Positions 33,189 to 42,535 of a DNA stretch of 64,000 nucleotides are shown one piece after another. The DNA comes from Cellulosimicrobium cellulans. Its GTDB lineage: Bacteria; Actinomycetota; Actinomycetes; Actinomycetales; Cellulomonadaceae. The position numbers and the translations under genes were made by a program. The notes below the pieces were generated by a model. That model did not search any database. It saw only the letters and a list, made by a program, of their open reading frames with translations, and was not told where the DNA came from. Numbering within the stretch: the first letter of the stretch is position 1; every line of letters begins with the position of its first letter. The stretch is from assembly GCF_016907755.1 (NCBI RefSeq), contig NZ_JAFBCN010000001.1:1426001-1490000 (forward strand). Direction: 5' to 3'.

Positions 33189-34703
33189 ATGGCCACCTCG
33201 TCGTCCTCGGTCCCGCCGAACACCCCGACCGGGAGCCGCGCGGCGGAGCCGGCGCCGACCCCGCCGCAGGCCGACCTCATCACCCTCGGCCGCCGCCTGC
33301 GCCACTTCCGCACGACCCGCGGCCTCACGCTCGACGCGCTCGGAGCGGCGGTCGGGACCGCCCCCAGCCTGCTGTCGATGATCGAGAACGGGCGCCGCGA
33401 GCCGCGCCTGTCGCTCCTGCAGCACCTCGCTCAGGCGCTCGACGTCCCGGTCACCGACCTGCTCACCGACGAGCCGCCGTCGCGCCGGGCCGCCCTGGAG
33501 ATCGCGCTCGACCGCGCACAGCGGGGGCCGCTCTTCGCCGGGCTGGGGCTGCCCTCCGTGAAGGCGAGCCAGAAGCTCCCGCTCCCGGTCCTGGAGAACC
33601 TCGTCGGCCTGCACGCCGAGCTCCAGCGCCGCGCGACCGAGGCCGTCGCGACCCCCGAGGAGGCGCGTCGCGCCAACACGGAGCTGCGCCTCGAACGGCA
33701 GGCGCGCGACAACTACTACCCGGAGATCGAGGAGCTCGCCGAGGACATGGCGCGCGCGGCCGGGTACACGGTCGGGGCGCTGACGCACCGCACGGTCGCG
33801 CGCATGGCCGAGCAGCTCGGCTTCACCATCTGGCACGTCGACGACCTGCCGCACTCGACGCGCACCGTCACCGACCTGGAGAACGGGCGCATCTACCTGC
33901 CGCCCGCATCCATCCCCGGCGGGCACGGCCTGCGCTCGCTCGCGCTCCAGGCGATCGCGCACCGGGTCCTCGGGCACGAGCGGCCGCGCTCGTACGCGGA
34001 GTTCCTGCGCCAGCGGGTCGAGATCACGTACTTCGCGGCGTGCTGCCTCATCCCGCAGTCCGCCGCCGTCGACTTCCTCGAGCGGCGCAAGCGCGAGAAG
34101 GACCTCGCCGTCGAGGACCTCCGCGACGCGTTCGGCGTGACGCACGAGGCCGCGGCGCAGCGCTTCACCAACCTCGCGACCGTGCACCTGGGCATCCCGC
34201 TGCACTTCCTGCGCGTCGGCGACGACGGCGCGCTCTTCCGCGGCTACGAGAACGACGGCCTGCCCCTGCCCGCCGACGTGACGGGCGCGATCGAGGGCCA
34301 GATGGTCTGCCGCCGGTGGGCCGTCCGGGAGGCGTTCACGCGCCGCGACCGCGCGCAGGAGTCGTACCAGTACACCGACACCCCCGCCGGGACGTTCTGG
34401 TGCTCGACCCAGACCGGCACGACGACGACCGGCCAGTTCTCGATCGCCGTCGGCGTGCCGTTCGCGTCGGCCAAGTGGTTCCGCGGCCGCGACACGACCG
34501 TGCGGCGCCAGTCGTCGTGCCCGGATGAGTCGTGCTGCCGCCGCCCCGCCGCCGACGCGGCATCACGCTGGCAGGACGCGTCGTGGCCGAGCGCCCGCAT
34601 GCACCAGCACGTGCTCTCCGCGCTCCCGTCCGGCGCGTTCCCGGGCGTCGACGCGACAGAGGTCTACGCGTTCCTGGCCAAGCACGCCCCGTCGAAACAC
34701 TGA
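33189..34703 (+). CDS. RamB/ScfR-like XRE-family regulator
   Basis: A 504-residue regulator. Residues 1-28 are a Pro/Ser linker, residues 30-95 an XRE helix-turn-helix ([27 protein letters not shown]), about 190-310 an IrrE/ImmA-type domain, and the C-terminus a short-chain-fatty-acyl regulator domain with a Cys cluster ([12 protein letters not shown]) and [20 protein letters not shown]. In Corynebacterium RamB represses acetate-activation and glyoxylate genes; placement divergent from pckG fits control of gluconeogenic carbon flow. No space exists for a leader between the repeat and ATG, so the mRNA may be leaderless. Confidence 0.9.
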   Translation: MATSSSSVPPNTPTGSRAAEPAPTPPQADLITLGRRLRHFRTTRGLTLDALGAAVGTAPSLLSMIENGRREPRLSLLQHLAQALDVPVTDLLTDEPPSRRAALEIALDRAQRGPLFAGLGLPSVKASQKLPLPVLENLVGLHAELQRRATEAVATPEEARRANTELRLERQARDNYYPEIEELAEDMARAAGYTVGALTHRTVARMAEQLGFTIWHVDDLPHSTRTVTDLENGRIYLPPASIPGGHGLRSLALQAIAHRVLGHERPRSYAEFLRQRVEITYFAACCLIPQSAAVDFLERRKREKDLAVEDLRDAFGVTHEAAAQRFTNLATVHLGIPLHFLRVGDDGALFRGYENDGLPLPADVTGAIEGQMVCRRWAVREAFTRRDRAQESYQYTDTPAGTFWCSTQTGTTTTGQFSIAVGVPFASAKWFRGRDTTVRRQSSCPDESCCRRPAADAASRWQDASWPSARMHQHVLSALPSGAFPGVDATEVYAFLAKHAPSKH

Positions 34704-34787
34704 CCTTCACCTGCTGTGGGCGGGAGATGGGCCTGGTTGAAGCGCTTCAGCCGAGCCCATTTCACGCCCACAGCAGGTGGAGGGTCA
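34701..34787. terminator. Long compound palindrome, bidirectional terminator
   Basis: An 87-bp element covering both convergent stop codons. Outer arms 34701-34722 and 34765-34787 pair almost perfectly (about 21 of 22). Inside are ATGGGC/GCCCAT and a central TGAAGCGCTTCA palindrome (34738-34749), so the whole element can fold into one long hairpin or a cruciform. Confidence 0.8.
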
Positions 34788-36104
34788 CGTGGGGAGGGGG
34801 CCGCCTCGGGCGGCGAGGCGGTCGCGCAGGCGGGCGAGGACGTCGCCCGTGCGCAGGCCGTCGTGCTCGAACTCGTTGGTCACCCACGTGCGGACGTTGC
34901 CCACGCGCGCGGCGGTCTCGAGCGACAGGCCCGCGTCGACGAACATGTCGTCGAAGTACACCGCCGCCTCGACGGGCACCTCGTTGCGGGCGAGCACGTC
35001 GAGGTCGTACAGGTCCGGCCAGTCGTCGCGGGCGGCGAGCGCCTCCGCCGCCGCGCGGAACGGCCGCAGCGCGGCGACCTCGTCGAACATCCAGGGGTAG
35101 ATCATCTCGCCGGTCAGCAGCAGCGGGCGCGCGGCCGGGTCGAACGCGGGGTCCTCGGCGCGCACGGCCTCGGCCGCCCAGGCCGTCGGGCCGGTGCCGG
35201 CCTGCGCGTAGATCGACTCGTGCAGGACGGCGTAGAGCGGGTTGGTGCGAAACGACGTCGCCGCGGCGACCTCCGCGAGGAACGTGTCGGTGAGCTCGTC
35301 GGGCGCGGCGGCGTCGAACGCCTCGTCGACGACCCAGTGGATGCGCTCGGGTCCCGGCTTCATGCCGAGGTCCATGCCGAGCGACTGGAGCCGGCGCACG
35401 GTGAGCGCGTCGCCGTCGGGGAGCCGGACGTCGCCCACGGCCAGGCGGTCCGCGACGCGCGCGAGGCGGGTCGCGTCCTCGGGGTACCGCTCGCGGTAGG
35501 CCGCGTTCTTCGCGACGACGCGCGGCTGGGTGCGGCGGTAGACGTCGCGCGCGTCCGCCGTCAGGCCCGGCAGGCCACCCGTGACGTAGCACGCGTCGAG
35601 GGCCTCGGGCGCCCGGGACAGGTAGGTCATGGTGAGGAACCCGCCGTACGACTGGCCGAGCGACGACCAGCGCCGTCCGCCGTAGACCGTGCGTCGCACG
35701 TGCTCGGCGTCGGCGACGATCGCGTCGGCGCGGAAGTGCGACAGGTGCTCGGCCTGGGCGGTGCCCGACCCGCGGGCCGCCAGCGCAGCGCCCCGCACGG
35801 CCGACGAACGGCCGGTGCCGCGCTGGTCGAGCAGCACGACGCGGTGGGTCTCGAGCGCCGTGCCGACCCAGCCGTCGGGGCCGGTGGGGCGCGGCCCCTT
35901 GCCGCCGGGACCGCCCTGGAGGAAGACGAGCAGCGGCAGGTCGTCCCGGCGCCGCACCGGGTCGACGAGCTCGCGCACGAAGACGGTCAGGCGGCGCGGG
36001 TCGGCGTCGTCGCCCCAGACGAGCGGCACCTCGAGCTCGCGGTCGGTGACGTGGATCCCGGGGAGGCTGTAGCTGGTCTCGCGCACGACGCTCACGCGCA
36101 CCAC
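34785..36104 (-). CDS. Alpha/beta hydrolase, prolyl aminopeptidase-like (S33)
   Basis: A 439-residue peptidase S33-family protein. The oxyanion HGGP-type motif is LLVFLQGGPGGKG, the nucleophile elbow is SLGQSYGGFLTM, and the C-terminal catalytic His is likely in NEFEHDGLRTG. It resembles proline iminopeptidase/tripeptidyl-type enzymes releasing N-terminal residues from short peptides in the cytoplasm (no signal peptide). GTG at 36104 lies one base after the upstream stop; GTG at 36095 with AGGGTGG before it is an alternative start. Confidence 0.85.
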   Translation of the reverse strand: MVRVSVVRETSYSLPGIHVTDRELEVPLVWGDDADPRRLTVFVRELVDPVRRRDDLPLLVFLQGGPGGKGPRPTGPDGWVGTALETHRVVLLDQRGTGRSSAVRGAALAARGSGTAQAEHLSHFRADAIVADAEHVRRTVYGGRRWSSLGQSYGGFLTMTYLSRAPEALDACYVTGGLPGLTADARDVYRRTQPRVVAKNAAYRERYPEDATRLARVADRLAVGDVRLPDGDALTVRRLQSLGMDLGMKPGPERIHWVVDEAFDAAAPDELTDTFLAEVAAATSFRTNPLYAVLHESIYAQAGTGPTAWAAEAVRAEDPAFDPAARPLLLTGEMIYPWMFDEVAALRPFRAAAEALAARDDWPDLYDLDVLARNEVPVEAAVYFDDMFVDAGLSLETAARVGNVRTWVTNEFEHDGLRTGDVLARLRDRLAARGGPLPT

Positions 36105-36105
36105 C

Positions 36106-37071
36106 CTAGCCAGCGGCGTCGCGCACGCTGACGACGACCTTTCCGAGGGCGCGTCCCTCGCCGTGCAGCGTGAGCGCGGCGGGCACCTCCGCGAAGGGGA
36201 AGGTGCTGTCGACGTGGATCTCGACGTCGCCCGCGGCGCACAGGTCGGCGAGCGGCGCGAACTGACGCGGGCCCTGCCGCACGAAGAGGACGCCGAGCCG
36301 GGTACCGGTCAGCACTCCGAGGACGGGCCCGACGGTGAGCATGCGGAGCAGCGTCCGCAGGGTTCCCCCGACCATGAGGCACCGGCCGCGGCGGGCGAGC
36401 GCGCGGCGGTAGGCGAACACCGACCGGTGGGCGACGAGGTCGACCACGAGGTCGTACGGGCCGGTCCGCGTGAAGTCGGTCCGTCGGTAGTCGATCACCG
36501 CGTGCGCCCCGAGCCTCTCGAGGAAGTCGAGCTTGCCCGCGTTGTCCACCGCGGTGACGTGCAGGCCCCGCGCGACCGCGAGCTGGACCAGGAGGCTCCC
36601 GGAACCCCCGCCGGCGCCGTTGACCAGCACGCGAGCCCCCGGCGCCGCCGACGCGAGGGCCTGCAGCGCGATGGAGCCCGCCTGGGGGAGGGCGGACGCC
36701 TGGGCGAAGGTCAGCGCCGCCGGCTTGTGCGTCACCGCCGTCTCCGGCATCACCACGTACTCCGCGAACCCGCCCCGGCGCGGGAGGTTGTCGCCGTAGA
36801 CGTCGTCCCCCGGACGGAAGCGCGTGACGCCGTCCCCGACCGCGACGACGCGACCGGCGACGTCGGACCCCAGGACGTGGGTGCGCGGCGCGCGGAGGCC
36901 GTCGAGCCGGGCGTAGCCCGGGCTGCCGCGCAGCGCCTCCCAGTCCGACAGGTTCACGGACGTCGCGACGACCTCGACGAGGACCTCGCCCTTCGTCGGC
37001 GCAGGGATCGGCACGTCCCGGAGCCGCAGCTCGTCGACGCCGCCGTACCGCTCGTAGACCCACGCGCGCAC
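36106..37071 (-). CDS. Quinone oxidoreductase-like NADP-dependent MDR protein
   Basis: A 321-residue medium-chain reductase without the structural or catalytic zinc cysteines. It has the GroES-like N-terminus (DVPIPAPTKGEVLVEVVATSVNLSDWE) and NADP-binding VLVNGAGGGSGSLLVQLA. Such zeta-crystallin-like enzymes reduce quinones or enones. GTG at 37071 begins RAWVYERYGG. It is immediately upstream of the S33 hydrolase (one-base gap), so the two are co-transcribed. Confidence 0.88.
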   Translation of the reverse strand: MRAWVYERYGGVDELRLRDVPIPAPTKGEVLVEVVATSVNLSDWEALRGSPGYARLDGLRAPRTHVLGSDVAGRVVAVGDGVTRFRPGDDVYGDNLPRRGGFAEYVVMPETAVTHKPAALTFAQASALPQAGSIALQALASAAPGARVLVNGAGGGSGSLLVQLAVARGLHVTAVDNAGKLDFLERLGAHAVIDYRRTDFTRTGPYDLVVDLVAHRSVFAYRRALARRGRCLMVGGTLRTLLRMLTVGPVLGVLTGTRLGVLFVRQGPRQFAPLADLCAAGDVEIHVDSTFPFAEVPAALTLHGEGRALGKVVVSVRDAAG

Positions 37072-37163
37072 CCGACCACCGTAGGGACTCCCGCGGGCGG
37101 GAGCGAGCGCGGCGGCGCAGGAATGTGCTGGGCCGGTCAGGCCAACGGGGCTACCGTGCCGAG

Positions 37164-37817
37164 ATGCTCCTCTTCACCCGGGCGGTGACAGCCCTGCAGG
37201 ACGCCGTGGACAGCCTCGCCGACGAGGACTGGGAGCGGCCGTCGGGCTGCACGGGCTGGCTGGTGCGCGACCTGGTGTGCCACCTGACCATCGGCGCGCA
37301 GGACGTCCTCGTCACCCTCGTGACCCCGGAGGACGCCGCGCCGACCGTCGACGCGGTCGCGTACTGGCGCGCGGGCGACGCGGAGGAGCACCCCGACCCT
37401 CACGGACGCCTCGTGGCGCGGCTGGCGGCGGCGTTCGGGCGGCCGGGCGCCCTGCGGCACCACGTCGACGACCTCCTCGCCGCGGCGGGCCGGGCGGCCG
37501 AGCTCGCGGACCCGACGGCCGTCGTCGGGACGCAGGGCGAGACGCTCACGGTGCGCGACCTCCTCGACGCGTACGTCCTGGAGTGGACCGTGCACCACCT
37601 CGACCTCGTCGCGCACGTGCCCGCCGCTGCCGACCCGCCGGCCGAGGCGCTCGCGGCGTCGCGCGCTCTCGTCGAGGCCCTCCTGGGGGCGCCGGTCCCG
37701 CCGTCGCTCGCGGACCCGGACGCGCTGCGCGTCGTCACGGGCCGCCGCGCCCCCACGGCCGCGGAGCGCGCCGCGCTGGGCCCCCTGGCGACCCGCCTGC
37801 CCCTCAGCCTCGGCTGA
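37164..37817 (+). CDS. Maleylpyruvate isomerase-family (mycothiol-dependent) protein
   Basis: A 217-residue MDMPI/DinB-like four-helix protein. The metal-binding histidines are in LVCHLTIGAQ, an unclear middle position and VHHLDLVAHVP; WERPSGCTGWLVRDL is the family opening. Members use mycothiol, the actinobacterial thiol. Substrate unknown. ATG at 37164 lacks a strong Shine-Dalgarno. Confidence 0.82.
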   Translation: MLLFTRAVTALQDAVDSLADEDWERPSGCTGWLVRDLVCHLTIGAQDVLVTLVTPEDAAPTVDAVAYWRAGDAEEHPDPHGRLVARLAAAFGRPGALRHHVDDLLAAAGRAAELADPTAVVGTQGETLTVRDLLDAYVLEWTVHHLDLVAHVPAAADPPAEALAASRALVEALLGAPVPPSLADPDALRVVTGRRAPTAAERAALGPLATRLPLSLG

Positions 37818-37882
37818 CCCGCGCCCTGGTCCCCACTCCGGACGTGGTGGCACGGAGCCCCGCACGCGAGGCGACGCGCGAA

Positions 37883-37922
37883 GGAGGGGGTGGGGTGGTG
37901 GCGACACCACCCCACCCCCTCC
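37883..37922. terminator. Bidirectional terminator
   Basis: A perfect 18-bp inverted repeat (37883-37900 with 37905-37922, four-base loop), purine-rich on one arm, between the convergent MDMPI and glpK genes. Confidence 0.85.
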
Positions 37923-37956
37923 GGACGAGAAGGCGGGTCCTCCGTCGAGGAGGGGA

Positions 37957-39474
37957 CTACTGCTCCACGTCCTCGTCCACCCACTCGAACGTCTTCGTCA
38001 CGGCCTTCTTCCAGTTCCGGTAGAGGCGCTCGCGCTCGTCGGACTCCATGGACGGCGACCAGCGCTTGTCCTCGGCCCAGTTGTCGATGACGTCCTGCTC
38101 GCCCTGCCAGAACCCGACGGCGATGCCGGCGGCGTAGGCGGCGCCGAGCGCGGTGGTCTCCGCGACCTTGGGCCGCACGACGTCGACGCCGAGCTGGTCG
38201 GCCTGGAACTGCATGAGCAGCTCGTTGGCGACCATGCCGCCGTCGACGCGCAGCTCGGTGAGGTCGACGCCGGAGTCGGCGTTCATGGCGTCGAGCACCT
38301 CGCGCGTCTGGAAGGCCGTGGCCTCCAGCGCGGCGCGGGCGATGTGGTTGCGGTTGACGTACCGGGTGAGGCCGACGAGCGCGCCGCGCGCGTCGGGCCG
38401 CCAGTACGGGGCGAAGAGGCCGGAGAACGCGGGCACGAAGTAGGCGCCGCCGTTGTCCTCGACCTTCCCGGCGAGCCACTCGACGTCGGGTGCGTCCTCG
38501 AACATGCCGAGGTTGTCGCGCAGCCACTGGATGAGCGACCCGGTGACGGCGATGGAGCCCTCGAGCGCGTAGCGGGCGGGCTGGTCGCCGATCTTGTAGC
38601 AGACGGTCGTGAGCAGGCCGTTCTCGCTCATGACCTTCTCGGTGCCCGTGTTGAGCAGCATGAAGTTACCGGTGCCGTACGTGTTCTTGGCCTGCCCGAC
38701 CTCGAAGCACGCCTGCCCGAACGTCGCGGCCTGCTGGTCGCCGAGGATGCCGGCGATCGGCACGCCCGGCAGGAGGCCCTGCTGGCGCCCGTGCCCGTAG
38801 ACCTCGGACGAGGACTTGATCTCGGGGAGCATGGACAGGGGGATGCCCATGTCGGCGGCGATGTCCTCGCGCCACGAGAGGGTGTCGAGGTCCATGAGCA
38901 TGGTGCGCGACGCGTTGGTCACGTCGGTGACGTGCACGCCGCCGTTGACCCCGCCGGTGAGGTTCCACAGCGTCCACGTGTCGGTGTTGCCGAACAGCAG
39001 GTCGCCGCGCTCGGCAGCCTCGCGGGCGCCCTCGACGTTGTCGAGGATCCACTTGACCTTGGGGCCGGAGAAGTAGGTCGCGAGCGGCAGGCCGACGACC
39101 GACTTGTACTTCTCGGGGCCGTCCGAGCCGCCGAGCTCCTCGACGATCTTCTGCGTGCGGGTGTCCTGCCAGACGATCGCGTTGTAGACCGGCTTGCCGG
39201 TGTTCTTGTCCCACACGACCGCGGTCTCGCGCTGGTTCGTGATGCCGACGGCGGCGATGTCCTGGTAGGTGACGTTCGCCCGGGTCAGGGCGAGGCCCAC
39301 GGCCTCGCGGACGTTGTTCCAGATCTGCTCCGGGTTGTGCTCCACCCACCCTGCGCGGGGGAAGATCTGGTCGTGCTCGAGCTGCCCGGTGGAGACGATC
39401 TCCCCGGAGTGGTTGAAGACGATGGCCCGGGAGCTCGTGGTCCCCTGGTCGATGGCGAGAACGTAGTCGGCCAT
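37957..39474 (-). CDS. glpK: Glycerol kinase
   Basis: A 505-residue FGGY kinase that phosphorylates glycerol to sn-glycerol 3-phosphate. Signatures: [15 protein letters not shown] at the N-terminus, [27 protein letters not shown] and the C-terminal [15 protein letters not shown]. Length is exactly standard. It follows glpF by 139 bases that hold a strong stem-loop. GAAGGA precedes ATG 39474. Confidence 0.98.
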   Translation of the reverse strand: MADYVLAIDQGTTSSRAIVFNHSGEIVSTGQLEHDQIFPRAGWVEHNPEQIWNNVREAVGLALTRANVTYQDIAAVGITNQRETAVVWDKNTGKPVYNAIVWQDTRTQKIVEELGGSDGPEKYKSVVGLPLATYFSGPKVKWILDNVEGAREAAERGDLLFGNTDTWTLWNLTGGVNGGVHVTDVTNASRTMLMDLDTLSWREDIAADMGIPLSMLPEIKSSSEVYGHGRQQGLLPGVPIAGILGDQQAATFGQACFEVGQAKNTYGTGNFMLLNTGTEKVMSENGLLTTVCYKIGDQPARYALEGSIAVTGSLIQWLRDNLGMFEDAPDVEWLAGKVEDNGGAYFVPAFSGLFAPYWRPDARGALVGLTRYVNRNHIARAALEATAFQTREVLDAMNADSGVDLTELRVDGGMVANELLMQFQADQLGVDVVRPKVAETTALGAAYAAGIAVGFWQGEQDVIDNWAEDKRWSPSMESDERERLYRNWKKAVTKTFEWVDEDVEQ

Positions 39475-39545
39475 GGTGCGTTCAGTCCTTCACGTCGGTG
39501 TGGGTTCGGGTTGCGTCGAAGGTGCCCGGCGCCTGACGGCGGCGG

Positions 39546-39585
39546 GCCGCGTGACCGGGGAGGCCCCCGGCTCCCCGGTCACGCG
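39546..39585 (-). terminator. Stem-loop between glpF and glpK
   Basis: A perfect 15-bp inverted repeat (39546-39560 with 39571-39585, ten-base loop) downstream of glpF. It is either a partial terminator lowering glpK expression or the end of glpF mRNA. Confidence 0.75.
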
Positions 39586-39613
39586 GGGGAGAGGTCCGGC
39601 TCGTCCGGGTCGG

Positions 39614-40375
39614 TCAGATCCAGGCGGCACCGAGCAGGCCGGCGAGGACACCGCCGACCAGCGGACCGGCGACGGGGACCCACGAGTAGGCCCAGTCGCT
39701 CGAGCCCTTGCCCCGGATCGGCAGCAGCGCGTGGGCGATGCGGGGACCGAGGTCACGGGCAGGGTTGATGGCGTACCCGGTGGGACCACCGAGGCTGGCG
39801 CCGATCGCGACCACGACGAGCGCGACGGCGAGCGGGCCGAGGCCCGACGGCGTCTTGCCGGACGCCACGACGAAGAACACGAGCACGAAGGTCGCGATGA
39901 CCTCGGTGATGAAGTTCCACGCGTAGGACCGGATCTCCGGGCCGGTGGAGAACACGGCGAGCTTGGTCGCCCCGGGGGCGTCCTCGTCGAAGTGCTTCTT
40001 GTACGCGAGGAACGCGAGCACGGCACCGATGAAGGCACCGATCATCTGCGCCCCGAAGTACATGAACATGTTCCCCACGGTGGGCTCGATCGTCGCCGTG
40101 ACCAAGCCCTCCGGGCCGGTCACGGAGTAGAACGGCTCCTGCGCGGTGAAGAGGCCGATGGTCACGGCGGGGTTGAGGTGCGCACCCGACTTGTAGGCCA
40201 CGTAGACGGCGGTGAAGACCGCGAGGCCCCATCCGAAGTTGATGAGGAGCCAGCCGCCGTTGAAGCCCTTGGTCCTCGGCAGGATGACGTTCGCGACGAC
40301 GCCCGCACCGAGGAGGATCAGGGTCGCCGTGCCGAGGATCTCGGACCAGAAGGCGTTCATGAGGAGTTGATCCAT
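39614..40375 (-). CDS. glpF: Glycerol facilitator (MIP/aquaporin family)
   Basis: A 253-residue channel with six membrane segments and the two NPA boxes, AHLNPAVTIGLF and AINPARDLGPR; the Asp after the second NPA-Arg is typical of glycerol facilitators. It admits glycerol for GlpK. ATG 40375 is behind a weak AGAGAG site. Upstream, glpD ends with its own terminator, so glpFK probably has a separate promoter in 40376-40497, where a CCGGCGC/GCGCCGG hairpin is also present. Confidence 0.96.
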   Translation of the reverse strand: MDQLLMNAFWSEILGTATLILLGAGVVANVILPRTKGFNGGWLLINFGWGLAVFTAVYVAYKSGAHLNPAVTIGLFTAQEPFYSVTGPEGLVTATIEPTVGNMFMYFGAQMIGAFIGAVLAFLAYKKHFDEDAPGATKLAVFSTGPEIRSYAWNFITEVIATFVLVFFVVASGKTPSGLGPLAVALVVVAIGASLGGPTGYAINPARDLGPRIAHALLPIRGKGSSDWAYSWVPVAGPLVGGVLAGLLGAAWI

Positions 40376-40497
40376 CGTGCTCTCTCTTTCGTGGTGGACT
40401 TCTCTGTCTCAACCGTCCCGGCGCGCCTGAGCGCCGGGTCCTCGGGTCGGCCCGCCGATGGCGTGTGCGCCCCGTGAGGTCGGTGTGCGAGGGCTGG

Positions 40498-40529
40498 TCG
40501 GGCGCCGTCCCCTGCCGGACGGCGCCCGA
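40498..40529 (-). terminator. Terminator of glpD
   Basis: A perfect 13-bp inverted repeat (40498-40510 with 40517-40529, six-base loop) 28 bases past the glpD stop. Confidence 0.8.
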
Positions 40530-40556
40530 GGCGCGCTCGCGAGCGGTGTTCTGCTG

Positions 40557-42305
40557 TCAGGTGGTGCGGAGCGGCTGGAGGGGCGACACGTCGTCGACCT
40601 CCAGCCGGGTGCGCTCGGCGGAGGCGTCGTCGGGCTCCTGCTCGGCGGCGGCCTCCGCGTTGGCGCGGTCGGTGTAGCTGGCGATCTCGGCGGCGCGGGT
40701 CGCGTCGTCCCACCCGAGGAGCTCGGCGACGAGGTCGGCGATCTCGGGAAGCGCGGCGAGGCCGCGGTCGGCGACCTCGTAGTTGAGGCGCGTGCGGTGC
40801 AGCAGCAGGTCCTCGAGGTGCAGGGCGCCCTCGTGCGAGACGCCGTACGCGATCTCGGCCCGCAGGTACGCCGGCGCGTGCTCCAGCGGCTTCGCGAGGT
40901 CCGGACGGGCCTCGCACAGCTCGACGATCTCGCGGAGGTTGGACCCGTACCGGTGCAGCAGGTGGTCGACGAGCGCGGGCGTCCAGCCGTAGCGCGAGGC
41001 CCACGGCCGCGCCTGCCGCCGGACGGCGTCGAGGCCGACGGCGCCCAGGAGCGGGATCTTCTGCGTGATGGACGGCAGGGCGCTCGCGCGCTGGCCGATC
41101 GCGAAGTCGACGGCGTCCTTGGCCATCACGCGGTAGGTCGTGAGCTTGCCGCCGGCGATGACGGTCAGCCCCGGGGTGGGGGAGGCGACGGTGTGCTCGC
41201 GCGAGACCTTCGCGGAGCTGGTGCCCTCCTTGGTGCCGGGCTGGAGGAGCGGGCGGAGCCCGGCGTACGTGCCGATGATGTCGTCGCGCGTGAGCGGGTG
41301 CGCGAGCACCGCGTTCGCGTGGTCGAGCACGTAGTCGATGTCGGCCGACGTCGCGACGGGGTGCTGGAAGTCCTGCTCCCACGGGGTGTCCGTGGTGCCG
41401 ATGATCCAGTAGCGCGACCACGGGATGATGAACAGCACCGACTTCTCGGTCTGCAGGATCAGCCCGACCTGGCCCTTGATGCGCTCGCGCGGGACGACGA
41501 TGTGCACGCCCTTGGACGCGAGGACCCGCAGCCCGCCCTCGCTGCCGGCGAGCGCCTCGGTGTCCTCGGTCCAGACGCCGGTCGCGTTGATGACGGCGCG
41601 GGCCCGGACGGTGATCTCGGCGCCGGTCTCGAGGTCCTGGAGCACGGCGCCGTTCACCGCGCCCGTCGACCCCTTCGTGAGGGAGACGACCTGGGTGCGC
41701 GAGGCGGCGTGCGCGCCGTACGACGCGGCGGTGCGCACGAGCGTGGTGACGAGGCGCGCGTCGTCGACGGAGGCGTCCCAGTACTGGACGGCGCCGATCG
41801 CGGCGTCGTGCGCGAGGTCGGGGAACTTCTTCTCCATGCGGCTGCGCGACAGGTGCCGGTGGATCGGCATGGCGCGCTTGCCGGGGGCGAGGCTCGCGAG
41901 CGTGTCGTAGAGAGCGATGCCCGCGCCCACGTAGGCGCGCTCCCACACGCGGTGCTCGAGCGGGTAGAGGAACGGGACGGGCCGCACGAGGTGCGGGGCG
42001 ATGTCCTTGAGCAGGAGGTCGCGCTCGGTGAGCGCCTCCTTGACGAGGTGGAAGTCGAGCATCTGCAGGTAGCGCAGCCCGCCGTGGACGAGCTTGCTCG
42101 ACCGGCTCGAGGTCCCGGCCGCCCAGTCCTGCGCCTCGACGATCGCCGTCGACAGCCCGCGCGTCACGGCGTCGAGCGCGATCCCCGCGCCCGTGACGCC
42201 CCCGCCGATCACGAGGACGTCGAGCTCCGTGTCGGGGCTCGTGCTGGCCTCGAGCGCGGCGAGCGCCTGCCGGCGCGACTCCGCGGTGAGTCTCGTGGAT
42301 GCCAT
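40557..42305 (-). CDS. glpD: Glycerol-3-phosphate dehydrogenase (FAD)
   Basis: A 582-residue membrane-associated flavoenzyme oxidising glycerol 3-phosphate to dihydroxyacetone phosphate. The FAD-binding motif is VLVIGGGVTGAGIALDA (about residue 33); other blocks are SSRSSKLVHGGLRYL and IIPWSRYWIIGTTDTPW. A C-terminal DAO_C-like domain follows (EIAYGVSHEGALHLEDLLL). ATG 42305 follows GAGAGGAAG. It is divergent from a SorC/DeoR regulator. Confidence 0.97.
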   Translation of the reverse strand: MASTRLTAESRRQALAALEASTSPDTELDVLVIGGGVTGAGIALDAVTRGLSTAIVEAQDWAAGTSSRSSKLVHGGLRYLQMLDFHLVKEALTERDLLLKDIAPHLVRPVPFLYPLEHRVWERAYVGAGIALYDTLASLAPGKRAMPIHRHLSRSRMEKKFPDLAHDAAIGAVQYWDASVDDARLVTTLVRTAASYGAHAASRTQVVSLTKGSTGAVNGAVLQDLETGAEITVRARAVINATGVWTEDTEALAGSEGGLRVLASKGVHIVVPRERIKGQVGLILQTEKSVLFIIPWSRYWIIGTTDTPWEQDFQHPVATSADIDYVLDHANAVLAHPLTRDDIIGTYAGLRPLLQPGTKEGTSSAKVSREHTVASPTPGLTVIAGGKLTTYRVMAKDAVDFAIGQRASALPSITQKIPLLGAVGLDAVRRQARPWASRYGWTPALVDHLLHRYGSNLREIVELCEARPDLAKPLEHAPAYLRAEIAYGVSHEGALHLEDLLLHRTRLNYEVADRGLAALPEIADLVAELLGWDDATRAAEIASYTDRANAEAAAEQEPDDASAERTRLEVDDVSPLQPLRTT

Positions 42306-42492
42306 GCGTCTTCCTCTCTCGTCCCTCGGTGCTGCGGGCACGCCGCGGGACGATGCGCCCACGGTGCGCTCACAGCGACGGTCCCACGCCCGACCAGGGT
42401 GCGCGAGCGGTAACCGTCGTGCGCGCGCCGGTGTCCCGGCGCGCTGGCACGCCCTCCAGACCACCACGCGCCGAACGGACGCGCAACCGCGG

Positions 42493-42506
42493 TGCACAAA
42501 CGTGCA
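42493..42506. promoter_or_regulatory. Inverted repeat upstream of SorC-type gene
   Basis: TGCAC-AAAC-GTGCA in the glpD/SorC divergent intergenic region, 30 bases before the regulator start. Candidate operator for the regulator. Confidence 0.45.
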
Positions 42507-42535
42507 GAATGGAGGTCGAGCGAAGGGAGACGTGC

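Noticed and set aside
31119-34205. Extending pckG upstream to a 1028-codon frame
   Set aside because: The extension lies antisense to the RamB-like gene; ATG 33071 has a ribosome site and the expected N-terminus.
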